Position numbers and translations under genes: made by a program
Shown: one piece after another, positions 6,846 to 14,586 of the stretch
Layout: every line of letters starts with the position of its first letter
Position numbering within the stretch: the first letter of the stretch is position 1
Assembly: GCA_031290005.1 (NCBI GenBank)
Contig: JAITOJ010000030.1
Span: 1-23,060 of the forward strand
DNA length: 23,060 nucleotides
Direction: 5' to 3'
Source: Treponema sp.
GTDB lineage: Bacteria > Spirochaetota > Spirochaetia > Treponematales > Treponemataceae
The notes under the pieces: generated by a model
The model's input: the letters and a program-made list of their open reading frames with translations, nothing else
What the model was told of the DNA's origin: nothing
Databases searched by the model: none

Positions 6846-9065
6846 TTACTTTTCATTAAAGGTATAGATGCCATCCCAGCGTTCAAAAAGTTCCGGGTTC
6901 GCGAAAATAGCCTTCATCCGCCGGCTGTAGACTTCGGCCGTGAAATCTCCGCTTTGGCTCAGACTATCAGCCAGACGGATGGCATCCTCCCAGGAATTGC
7001 CGGAAAAATACATTTCCTGCAATTCCTGAAACTGGGATATGGATTCGATTTTGAAGGCCCGGATGTCCGGGGCATCGCAGCTGAATTCCTCATAGATGTC
7101 GAAGGGGTGATTTTTTCCCTTTACACGGATCCGGTCAATGTGACGCAAATAGAAAGATTCCGGAGTTATCCCGCGGTAAAGCGCGTCATTTATCAAAATG
7201 GGAATATGGTATTCTTTGGTCAGGCTTTCGAGCCGGGAAGCAAGATTGACCGTATCGCCGATAGGGGTATAGTCCAGCCGGCGGGAATGCCCCATTACCC
7301 CCAAGGTAACCGGGCCGGAGGCGAGTCCGATCCCCGCTTCCACACGCATACCGGCCGGAGCGTCTTTGAAAAACAACGCCGGATTTTTGTTAAATGTCTG
7401 GAGCTGCAAACGGGTTTTTACGGCTGTTTCAAGAGCTATTTGAGGATCGGTAAAAATGTTCATGGTAGCGTCGCCCATGAATTTATCGGTGTAGGCTATA
7501 TACCCCCGGTCCTCAGCGGCAAACAGGGGCTGCGCAAGCGCCTCGTTCAGACCAATGAGAAAGCCAGTCACCGACTGGGAAGGCATCCCTTCAGACAGGC
7601 TGGCGAATCCCCGGATATCCGTCATCATAACCGTGGTATCCGTGTTGACCGAGGGCAAATCACCGGGGTCATGGTCGCGCACCATAATCCAGTCAACCAG
7701 TTTGGCATTCATACATTTTCTTGACCGCGCGACAATCCGTTCCTGCTGGTTGTATAACAAACTGAGCCGCTGCGCCAGAATCAGGGTGATGCTCATGGTA
7801 AATACCGTAAATCCATAATTGATGGTGTTCCTGCCATAGTACATGAAATAGAAATCCACCACATCAATTATGCCGGTTATCAGACAGGCCAGGATTCCGA
7901 TGGTCAGATTGCCGAAAGGTGTCTTCAATAAGGTCTTAACCAGCAACACCCGGCGGGAATACTTTTTCTCCGCGTACTGTTTTTTCAGGTTTTTCAGGGA
8001 TACGGTAAAAAGATACCCGATGTCGCAGACGCAGATGATGGGTATCAAGACCAGGAGAGAAATCTGCCAGATTAACAGGGTGTCTTCGCCGTAATCCAGG
8101 GAAAAAAAGAGCTGGGATATTGCCATGAGTATGATTATGCCGCTGTATATTTTGGTTATCAGGAAGATTCTCTTTATGGAAAAATATTCTACAAAGAGGG
8201 CGCTCAAAGGCAGAAAGGAGAAAAGGCAGAAAAATTCAAGGCGGTACACAATTCCCGTATCGGGAATAAGCGAATATACCACCGTGGTTCGGGCAAAAAA
8301 GTAAAGCCCCAGTATAATGGAAAGGAGGCCGTAATATAAGGTGTGCTGGTCCTTACGCCGAAGTACAAACATAAATAAATGATAAATCCCCATAAAAATA
8401 TAAATGGCAATCATCGCCACGGTTAAGGAATCAGTATTCTCCTCGGCGATCAGGGCGTAATCATCAATATAATCCAGAGAGGAATAAAAGAAGCCGGTGG
8501 AATCATAGTTTGGGTCTCCCACGACCCGGAACGCAAGCAGGTTGGCCTCCGGAACAAACAGCGTTTTGTCTACCGGGAAATAGAGTTTGCGAATCCCCCG
8601 GTGGCTTTTGATATGTCCTTCCGCGTCCAGGTGCATTTCCCGCCGTATAAGCTGGCCGTTGAGATAAATTTCCCAATTGTCCCCCAGTCCGGCAAAGAAA
8701 AATCCGGGGATTAACGTACTGTCTTTCAGGAACCTGATTTTTTCCAAAGACATGCTGAATGGAATAACATAGGTAAACTCCATTTCCGGCGTGCCGAAAG
8801 GGGAGAGAAACCTTCGCTTGGGAACACTGAAATCGAAATCAATGACCCGCGCGGGGTTTTTCCGGAGGGAGCCGTCAATCACTTGCCAGCTGCCGGAGGC
8901 TCTGTCGGGGCTCCGCGCTGTATCGGCAATGTCAAAGCCGGTTTTAGCGTATACCGGGCTTTCCCGCAGATTGGTATAAATGGGCGACTGCTTTGGCGCG
9001 GCTGCCAAACTGGAAAGGAAAATCAGAAAAATACACCCTGTGCAAGGTAATCGCTTCTTGTTCAT
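6846..9065 (-). CDS. 7TMR-DISM membrane receptor fused to class III adenylyl cyclase
   Basis: A 739-residue inner-membrane receptor expected to make cAMP from ATP. After a signal peptide (1-23) comes a periplasmic jelly-roll sensor of the 7TMR-DISMED type (about 55-205, with GLGDNWEIYLNGQLI resembling a sugar-binding beta sandwich). Seven hydrophobic helices follow (about 213-235, 242-266, 273-297, 303-323, 330-357, 384-410, 416-437), then a class III cyclase domain (about 475-660). Metal-binding D483 (TDIRGF) and D532 (KFMGD), ATP-selecting K528 and D598 (LDYTPIGD), and transition-state N607 and R611 are all present, so it should be active and ATP-specific. MNKKRLPCTG at 9065 is chosen because it begins a signal peptide and has GGAGG upstream; a longer frame to 9281 would bury the signal. 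It lies 118 bases after the GH2 gene on the same strand. Confidence 0.88.
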   Translation of the reverse strand: MNKKRLPCTGCIFLIFLSSLAAAPKQSPIYTNLRESPVYAKTGFDIADTARSPDRASGSWQVIDGSLRKNPARVIDFDFSVPKRRFLSPFGTPEMEFTYVIPFSMSLEKIRFLKDSTLIPGFFFAGLGDNWEIYLNGQLIRREMHLDAEGHIKSHRGIRKLYFPVDKTLFVPEANLLAFRVVGDPNYDSTGFFYSSLDYIDDYALIAEENTDSLTVAMIAIYIFMGIYHLFMFVLRRKDQHTLYYGLLSIILGLYFFARTTVVYSLIPDTGIVYRLEFFCLFSFLPLSALFVEYFSIKRIFLITKIYSGIIILMAISQLFFSLDYGEDTLLIWQISLLVLIPIICVCDIGYLFTVSLKNLKKQYAEKKYSRRVLLVKTLLKTPFGNLTIGILACLITGIIDVVDFYFMYYGRNTINYGFTVFTMSITLILAQRLSLLYNQQERIVARSRKCMNAKLVDWIMVRDHDPGDLPSVNTDTTVMMTDIRGFASLSEGMPSQSVTGFLIGLNEALAQPLFAAEDRGYIAYTDKFMGDATMNIFTDPQIALETAVKTRLQLQTFNKNPALFFKDAPAGMRVEAGIGLASGPVTLGVMGHSRRLDYTPIGDTVNLASRLESLTKEYHIPILINDALYRGITPESFYLRHIDRIRVKGKNHPFDIYEEFSCDAPDIRAFKIESISQFQELQEMYFSGNSWEDAIRLADSLSQSGDFTAEVYSRRMKAIFANPELFERWDGIYTFNEK

Positions 9066-9098
9066 TGTCACGGGTACTTCCTCCCCGCATATATTGCC

Positions 9099-9130
9099 GC
9101 AAAATAGGATTTCTTTCAATCCCCTTTTGC
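9099..9130 (-). other. Imperfect hairpin between the GH2 and cyclase genes
   Basis: GCAAAA (9099-9104) and GGATT (9107-9111) pair with AATCC (9118-9122) and TTTTGC (9125-9130) around a short loop. It lies in the 118-base gap upstream of the cyclase ribosome site. A weak TTGAAA box (9119-9114 on the - strand) falls inside it, with an AT-rich candidate -10 about 17-18 bases on. It could be a leader structure, a weak promoter region, or chance. Confidence 0.3.
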
Positions 9131-9183
9131 GTCTTGAGGCAACAGCAATTCGCAATTCGGAGTCAGGACAACAAGGAATGATC

Positions 9184-11508
9184 TCAATTTTGCACGGAAA
9201 ACCGCAGACTTGCCGGGCGCAGCTTTTCCGAATAAGCCGTGAGTTCCAGCGGCCCGCCGGACGCCCCGGCTTTGATAACAACCAAAGCCTTTCCGCCGGA
9301 AGTAAGGGTTTTCGGAAGGCTGTAACCCAGGGCGGTGTTCAAGTCCGGGGAACAGGCCCCCACAATTTCCCCGTCACCGGTTAAGGCAAATTCCACCAGC
9401 AGCTCCTCGTTGGGGCAGAGGATGCCGTTTTCATCGGTCACCGTGACCTCCACGTGGGCAATATCGGGCTGCCCGGCCAAAAGAGTAGTCTTATCAGCTT
9501 GCAGCGCGATATTCCGGGGCGCTCCCGCGGTCTTGAGCGTGTGGAAGCAGACTTCTTTGCCATCCCGGTAACCGATTACGGTTATTTCCCCGCTGGCGTA
9601 TTCAAACGGCCATTCGATGATGCGGTTTTCAAAATCAACGGGCCTTCGGCGGCCCATCAGCTTGCCGTTAATCCGCAGTTCCGCCTCAACGCAGTTGGTG
9701 AAAACAGCGGCGGTTACGGTTCTCCCCTGGAAGTGGTCAAAATTGAGGTGGGACGCGGTTTTGGGGAACGACCACCGCCCGCGGGTATACGCGGACTGTA
9801 TGCTATCATCATGTATGGTAATGTAGACCATCGGTTCGTCAGACCAGATACTTTTACGGTAATACGCGTTGGGCTTCATAAAACCGCAGATGTCCAGAAT
9901 CGAAGCGGCCCAGCCTTTTGACGGCCAAGAGCTTTCGCCCAGATAATCAATGCCCGCCCAGATGAATTGGCCGATGACATTGTTATTTTCAAGCACAAAA
10001 CGCCAGGGATTTTTTGCGGTTACATCCTCAAAATTCGCGCCGGAACAACTATAGTATTCGTAACACTCGGCGCCCACAATCGGCTTGTCGATTGCCGCGG
10101 TATAATCGCCATAGAGCGGCTCATGGTAGTTCAGACCGAGCACATCCACGTCTTGAGCAAGTTTTTTGGTAAGGGCCACCAATTCCGGTATGGGCGCGTT
10201 GACCAGCGTGCGCGGATGAGCGTGAGGTTCCAGGGCGCAGGTTACCGGACGGCTGTCCCGTTCACGCACAAAATCAGCGAGCATTTTTTGGATTTTGAGC
10301 ATATTTTCCGTGCCCTGTTCCTCCACCTCATTGCCGATACTCCACATAAAGACCGAGGGGTGATTCCGGTCGCGCAGGATACAATCTTCCAGGTCGCGCC
10401 GCCATTCGGCGTCGAAGTGCGCGCCGTAATAGCCGCTCTTCCATTTGTCAAAACATTCGTCAATAACGTAAAAACCAAGCTCGTCGCAGAGGTCAAGGAA
10501 TTCTTCCGCCGGGGGATTGTGGCTCGTTCTGACGGCATTGCAGCCGATTCCTTTCAGGGTGAGGAGCCTCCGCCGCCAGGCGGCTTCGTACCAGGCGGAA
10601 CCCGGAATTCCGCTGTCGTGATGCAGGCAGACCCCTTTCAGTTTTACTGGTCCGCCGTTTACTGTCATGCCTGTATGGGCGGTTATTTCAATAGTACGGA
10701 TACCGAGGGGGACTTCAATCGCCTCGTTGTCTCCCGCAAGACTGACAAAAACGCGGTACAAATTCGGTTTTTCAGCGCTCCACAAGAGCGGCCTTTCCAG
10801 CGTCGCTGTTTGCGGTATGGTGATTTCCCCGTTTTCCGGAACACTGAAAGGCGCGCTTCCCTCGGCGACGGTTTTGTTGTCCGGGGCAAGAATTCGCAAG
10901 CGCGCCATGCCTTGTGCGGCTTTGCCGTGATTGGCCACCGTAACGTCCACGGTTACTTCCGCGGAGGCTGCCAACAGTTTTGTCCTGACGCGGACGCCCC
11001 AGGTCTTGATATGCGTTACCGGCACAATCCGCAGATACACATTCCGGTACAGGCCCGACCCGGAATACCACCGGTCAGGCGGCTCACCGGCGTTGTCAAG
11101 CCGGACGGCAATGCAGTTTTGCGCGCCCGATGTAACAAAGGGGGTAATATCCAGTGCAAAGCTGGCGTACCCGTAAGCTCGCCCTCCGGCTTTCTGGCCG
11201 TTGACGTAGACCGTACTGTTCCGGTACGCGCCGCCAAAATAAACAGACACTTTTTTACCGGCTATATCGGGCAGGTCAAATTCTTTGCGGTACCAGGCCA
11301 CGCCTTCCCAGGCGAAGAATCCCTGCATGTTTTGGCCTGTCCAGCCATCCTCTGCTCCCCGGTTAAAGGGTCGGCTGATTATCCAGTCGTGAGGCAGGTC
11401 AACCCGTTTCCACGTCCGGTCAGGATACTCCTCACACCAAGCGTCTTTGGGGTCGCCCAACAGAAATTTCCAGTCCGCGTTAAAGAGCGCCGCGTTTCCG
11501 TCTTTCAT
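9184..11508 (-). CDS. Glycoside hydrolase family 2 (beta-galactosidase/beta-glucuronidase-like)
   Basis: A 774-residue retaining exo-glycosidase with the full GH2 layout: N-terminal sugar-binding jelly roll (about 5-165, with LPHDW at 38-42), immunoglobulin-like domain (about 167-275), TIM barrel (about 276-540), a DUF4982-like domain (about 550-655) and a C-terminal Ig-like domain (about 665-770). The acid/base is E394 in SIGNEV and the nucleophile E481 in VGAECY. There is no signal peptide, so it acts in the cytoplasm on imported oligosaccharides. The start has GCGGAG just upstream. It begins 16 bases after the stop of the solute-binding protein gene, so the two are co-transcribed. The exact sugar (beta-galactoside, beta-glucuronide or another) cannot be read from the sequence. 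Confidence 0.92.
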   Translation of the reverse strand: MKDGNAALFNADWKFLLGDPKDAWCEEYPDRTWKRVDLPHDWIISRPFNRGAEDGWTGQNMQGFFAWEGVAWYRKEFDLPDIAGKKVSVYFGGAYRNSTVYVNGQKAGGRAYGYASFALDITPFVTSGAQNCIAVRLDNAGEPPDRWYSGSGLYRNVYLRIVPVTHIKTWGVRVRTKLLAASAEVTVDVTVANHGKAAQGMARLRILAPDNKTVAEGSAPFSVPENGEITIPQTATLERPLLWSAEKPNLYRVFVSLAGDNEAIEVPLGIRTIEITAHTGMTVNGGPVKLKGVCLHHDSGIPGSAWYEAAWRRRLLTLKGIGCNAVRTSHNPPAEEFLDLCDELGFYVIDECFDKWKSGYYGAHFDAEWRRDLEDCILRDRNHPSVFMWSIGNEVEEQGTENMLKIQKMLADFVRERDSRPVTCALEPHAHPRTLVNAPIPELVALTKKLAQDVDVLGLNYHEPLYGDYTAAIDKPIVGAECYEYYSCSGANFEDVTAKNPWRFVLENNNVIGQFIWAGIDYLGESSWPSKGWAASILDICGFMKPNAYYRKSIWSDEPMVYITIHDDSIQSAYTRGRWSFPKTASHLNFDHFQGRTVTAAVFTNCVEAELRINGKLMGRRRPVDFENRIIEWPFEYASGEITVIGYRDGKEVCFHTLKTAGAPRNIALQADKTTLLAGQPDIAHVEVTVTDENGILCPNEELLVEFALTGDGEIVGACSPDLNTALGYSLPKTLTSGGKALVVIKAGASGGPLELTAYSEKLRPASLRFSVQN

Positions 11509-11524
11509 GATAACTCCGCTTACT

Positions 11525-13150
11525 TTATTCCGGCCCGTTGTATTTTGTCCGGCGTTCGTCCAGAACTTCCTGAGCGCCCGAAACGAGCCAGTCTTTTATC
11601 CCCGCGTCCCAGGCTTTGTCAAAATTTTCCGGCCTGGCGCAGATGCTTTCGATATAGAACGCGGAGCTTTTACTGACCAGGGTCTCGGTCAGCGGCCCCG
11701 CCTTGTAGAGCGTCACGGTGACCACCGGCGCGGGTTCCGCGTTAAATGAAGATATACGGTACGCTTCGGCGATAACGTCCTCAGGCCAGGAGGGATAACT
11801 GGCCGCAAGGACCCGGGCGGTCAAGTCCGGGGTCTCCATGGCATAGCCGTTCACAAAGGGCGTATAGTCCACGTTGGCCGCGCTGTTCATTATCCAGAGG
11901 CCTGTCTCGGAGACGGCCCGGGGTATGCCGTTTACCATTTGATGATTAACGCCTTCAGTGCCGAACTGGAGAAACCGGAGGTTTTCCTCCCGGGCCAGCC
12001 AGTTGACGTACCGGAGCGCCGCTTCCAGCTTTTGGGACGTCTTGGGCACAAAGATGGTGAGGCCCCCGGCGACCGGAGCGCCCCGTTTATGGGTGACGCC
12101 GTCGGCGCTGGGGAAACTGTCGATGGGGACGAATAACGCGCCGGGCACATTTTTCTGCAAGTCCACCAGCAGGCTTACGTTGTCGCGGTAGGGCTGGTCC
12201 CAGTTGCCCGCGATTGAACCAACCACGCCGCTTTTTATCAGATTGGTCAGCAAGTCGTCGGCTTTGTAGAGCGGAAAGTCCGGGTCAATTAAACCCGCGT
12301 TGTACATTTTGTTCAAAAAGCGCATCCCTTCTTTGTAGCCCGGCGTCAGGGCGTAGCGCTCCACAATGGTAGTTGTCCACCGTTCCCTGAAACTGATTGA
12401 GGGGTCAATGAAAGACTCCAGGATTATCCCCGCTGCCCAGCGCACGTCGGTGCTCATGGTGAAAGGCACCACCCGATTTTTGCCCACCTTGCCGGGGTCT
12501 TTTTCCTTAAAAGCGGTCAGGGCGTCGTAGTATTCCTGGGGGGTTCCGGGCAGGCCCAGACCCAGCGTGTCCAGCCAGTCCTTGCGGATAAACAAGTTGT
12601 AGGAAGCGCTGTACATATAGCGGTTGGATATGCCGTAGAGCGCGTCGTTATCCTGATTCTGGCTCCGCCAGATAAAATCCCTGCCCGGTATCTGCGGGTC
12701 AGGCCCCAGAAACGCCTTGAGGTCTGTCAGAAGCGTGTCTACATAGGGGGCCAAATCATAGACTCCGCCCTGCAAACCAAAGGAATTGACCATGTCCCAG
12801 TTATAGGTGTAGCAGAGGTCCGGCGCGGTGCCGGAAGCCATGAGGTTATTCATGGCGGTGGTCTCGTCCCAGCGGTTCACGGGCACAAAGGTGACGTCGA
12901 TGTTTTCGTCTTTCAGGACTTTTTCCTTAATCCAGGAAGTCCAGTTATTGTCCGCGGGGTTAGACTTGCCGCTGTCGGTTCCCCGGTCATAGACTTCAAC
13001 TGTAATGGACACGGGTTTCCCCGTGGCGCCGACGGCGGGCGGGCCGGATTTCCGGCACCCCGGAAGCGCGGCTCCGGCGATTGCCGCGGCAAGCAGAGCC
13101 GCAGCGGCCCAAAACGCGCGCGGCGCTTTCATTTTTCCGTTTGGAAACAT
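11525..13150 (-). CDS. Extracellular solute-binding lipoprotein (LplA/YtcQ-like, family 1)
   Basis: A 541-residue lipid-anchored binding protein that captures oligosaccharides for an ABC importer of the CUT1 type. The signal peptide ends in ALPGC with the lipidated Cys at residue 32. The mature sequence has the family features: a start like VSITVEVYDRG, then MASGTAPDLCYTYN, a ligand-binding central region, and EEALRYVNWL-like helices (KLEAALRYVNWLAREENL). GAGGAG lies six bases before ATG 13150, which favours the first Met over Met7. There is no permease or ATPase gene beside it, so those subunits must be encoded elsewhere. It follows the second nuclease-like gene by 22 bases and precedes the GH2 gene by 16, so it is read as part of that transcript, although a weak TTTAAA-N18-TATTCT could serve it alone. 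Confidence 0.9.
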   Translation of the reverse strand: MFPNGKMKAPRAFWAAAALLAAAIAGAALPGCRKSGPPAVGATGKPVSITVEVYDRGTDSGKSNPADNNWTSWIKEKVLKDENIDVTFVPVNRWDETTAMNNLMASGTAPDLCYTYNWDMVNSFGLQGGVYDLAPYVDTLLTDLKAFLGPDPQIPGRDFIWRSQNQDNDALYGISNRYMYSASYNLFIRKDWLDTLGLGLPGTPQEYYDALTAFKEKDPGKVGKNRVVPFTMSTDVRWAAGIILESFIDPSISFRERWTTTIVERYALTPGYKEGMRFLNKMYNAGLIDPDFPLYKADDLLTNLIKSGVVGSIAGNWDQPYRDNVSLLVDLQKNVPGALFVPIDSFPSADGVTHKRGAPVAGGLTIFVPKTSQKLEAALRYVNWLAREENLRFLQFGTEGVNHQMVNGIPRAVSETGLWIMNSAANVDYTPFVNGYAMETPDLTARVLAASYPSWPEDVIAEAYRISSFNAEPAPVVTVTLYKAGPLTETLVSKSSAFYIESICARPENFDKAWDAGIKDWLVSGAQEVLDERRTKYNGPE

Positions 13151-13172
13151 AGTAACTCCTCATAGAATATTT

Positions 13173-13829
13173 CTACCACGTCTTTGGTTTAAATCCCTTA
13201 GGCATGTCTATCTTCAACGTGTCCCCGCTCTGTTCTATTACAAAAAACCCTTTTTGGATGGCGTAATCCCGCGCGTCTTTCCGCGCTATCCCGCCGGCAA
13301 CGGCTCCCAGCAATTTTCGTGTATCCCCATGCTCTTTCCCGTAGCCGTGCAGTATGTCCATCCGTTCAAGATGATCGTCCACGTCCTTTTTCAGCAATTT
13401 ACCCTTTATTTCCACCGCCATTACAAAGTCCCCATTTTCCAGCCACACGTCCACTTCCGTTAGCGTGCTGCCGTTGGATTCCTTAAACTCCACATCATAG
13501 GCAGCCTTGGTAAACGCATAGCGTAACTCGCGGAATTTTGTTACCAGGTTTGGCGCAACCAGATGTTCCGCCAAATCTCCAAAGCTCTTATGCAAGCCCC
13601 CCATCTGCTTTCCCAAATCCTTTATCTGCTGGTCTGTTTTTTTTTGCTGCGCGGATACTTCCTTCTGAAATTCCCGTGTTTCTTTGAATAGTCGCTCCGT
13701 CTCCTGAAACTTCTTGTCCGTCTCCGCAATCATTCGGTCATGTTCAGCCCTGCTTTCCATCATTGCTGCCCAGACATCCTCAAACGTCAGCCCCATCTGT
13801 GGCTGCCTCATCTGTGTTCCTGCTGTCAT
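13173..13829 (-). CDS. Coiled-coil PD-(D/E)XK nuclease-like protein, copy 1 (long coil)
   Basis: A 218-residue protein with an N-terminal acidic region, a predicted coiled coil (about 25-80, KKFQETERLFKETREFQ onward), and a C-terminal PD-(D/E)XK-type fold. The likely active site is D127 (EVDVWLENGD), E140 and K142 (AVEIKGK), followed by a helix (KKDVDDHLERMDIL) and RKLLGAVAGG. It resembles the DUF3782-like proteins abundant in treponemes and cyanobacteria; their biological role is not established. ATG 13829 is chosen because AAGGAGGT stands four bases upstream and the sequence MTAGTQMRQPQMGLTF matches the paralogue exactly; a longer frame adds only intergenic sequence. Compared with copy 2 it has 14 extra residues, exactly two heptads, in the coiled coil. 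It has no signal peptide. Confidence 0.8.
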   Translation of the reverse strand: MTAGTQMRQPQMGLTFEDVWAAMMESRAEHDRMIAETDKKFQETERLFKETREFQKEVSAQQKKTDQQIKDLGKQMGGLHKSFGDLAEHLVAPNLVTKFRELRYAFTKAAYDVEFKESNGSTLTEVDVWLENGDFVMAVEIKGKLLKKDVDDHLERMDILHGYGKEHGDTRKLLGAVAGGIARKDARDYAIQKGFFVIEQSGDTLKIDMPKGFKPKTW

Positions 13830-13856
13830 ACATACCTCCTTACGATTAGATGTATT

Positions 13857-13919
13857 AGAGATAAGAGACTGGCAGACCCTCAGCATTTTGCCAAACCCCT
13901 GCCATCTCTCTTCTCTCTA
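13857..13919. repeat. Hairpin-forming intergenic repeat, copy 1
   Basis: Located between the two nuclease-like genes, its right edge overlaps the stop codon of copy 2. GGCAG (13871-13875) pairs with CTGCC (13899-13903), with looser outer arms AGAGATAAGAGA (13857-13868) and TCTCTCTTCTCTCT. On the - strand its core reads TTTGGCAAAATGCTGAGG. The same core, within the same stem order, occurs in the repeat at 22908-22978. It may act as a bidirectional terminator, an mRNA stabiliser, or be a short mobile remnant. Confidence 0.6.
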
Positions 13920-14531
13920 CCACGTCTTTGGCGTAAATCCCTTAGGCATTTCTATCTTTACCGTATCCCCGGACTGCTCGATTACATAAAACCCGCTTTT
14001 GACGGCGTAATCCCGCGCGTCTTTCCGTACTATCGCACCGGCAACGGCTCCCAGCAATTTTCGCGTATCCCCATGATCGTTCCCGTAGTCGTGCAGTATT
14101 TTCATCCGTTTAAGATGATCGTCCACATCTTTTTGCAGCAATTTCCCCTTTATTTCCACCGCCATCACATAGTCCCCATTTTCCAGCCACACGTCCACTT
14201 CCGCCAGCGTAATGCCCTCGGCATCCTTGAACTTCACCTCACACGCGGACTTGGTGAACGTATAGTGCAGATCGCGAAACTTTGCTACCAGGTTGGGCGC
14301 AACCAGATTTGCCGCCAATTCCCCAAAACTGTGATGCAAGCCTCCCATTTGCTTACCCAAGTCCTTTATCAGCTGGTCTGTTTTTTTTTGCTGCGCGGCA
14401 TTTTCCTGAATCTTCTTGTCCGTCTCCGCAATCATCCGGTCATGTTCAGCCCTGCTTTCCATCATTGCCGCCCAGACATCCTGAAACGTCAGCCCCATCT
14501 GTGGCTGCCTCATCTGTGTTCCTGCTGTCAT
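13917..14531 (-). CDS. Coiled-coil PD-(D/E)XK nuclease-like protein, copy 2 (short coil)
   Basis: A 204-residue tandem paralogue of the next gene. The first 40 residues are nearly identical (one difference, Q17 for E17). The C-terminal nuclease-like domain has drifted visibly (for example KFKDAEGITLAEVDVW against EFKESNGSTLTEVDVW), but the candidate site D113, E126, K128 is intact. The coil is shorter by 14 residues (KKIQENAAQQKK). ATG 14531 has CGGAGGT upstream with the same leader as copy 1. It has its own promoter overlapped by TTACC/GGTAA dyads, so this pair may be separately regulated from the lipoprotein genes before it. Because both genes encode the same fold they are not a toxin-antitoxin pair in the ordinary sense. 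Cellular function unknown. Confidence 0.8.
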   Translation of the reverse strand: MTAGTQMRQPQMGLTFQDVWAAMMESRAEHDRMIAETDKKIQENAAQQKKTDQLIKDLGKQMGGLHHSFGELAANLVAPNLVAKFRDLHYTFTKSACEVKFKDAEGITLAEVDVWLENGDYVMAVEIKGKLLQKDVDDHLKRMKILHDYGNDHGDTRKLLGAVAGAIVRKDARDYAVKSGFYVIEQSGDTVKIEMPKGFTPKTW

Positions 14532-14550
14532 ACATACCTCCGTTAAGGTA

Positions 14551-14579
14551 ACATTACCTTTTTTGGTAATGATTGTAAA
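14551..14579 (-). promoter_or_regulatory. Promoter of the nuclease-like pair with overlapping dyads
   Basis: On the - strand TTTACA (14579-14574), 17 bases, then TAATGT (14556-14551). Overlapping it are CATTACC (14552-14558), six T, and GGTAATG (14565-14571), plus a further GGTAA immediately beyond (forward GGTAACATTACC, about 14547-14558). The middle arm can pair with either neighbour. The ribosome site follows within about 15 bases. This layout suits an operator for a repressor, or alternative leader hairpins. Confidence 0.5.
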
Positions 14580-14586
14580 GGGCCGT

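Noticed and set aside
8990..9281. Longer cyclase with 72 extra N-terminal residues
   Set aside because: It would place the signal peptide internally and overlaps the end of the GH2 gene; ATG 9065 has a ribosome site.
9967..11676. 569-residue open frame antisense to the GH2 gene
   Set aside because: It overlaps an enzyme with full catalytic motifs, has no recognisable domain and no ribosome site.
13173..14531. Toxin-antitoxin pair
   Set aside because: The two proteins are paralogues of the same fold and both keep the catalytic-type residues, so neither looks like an antitoxin.
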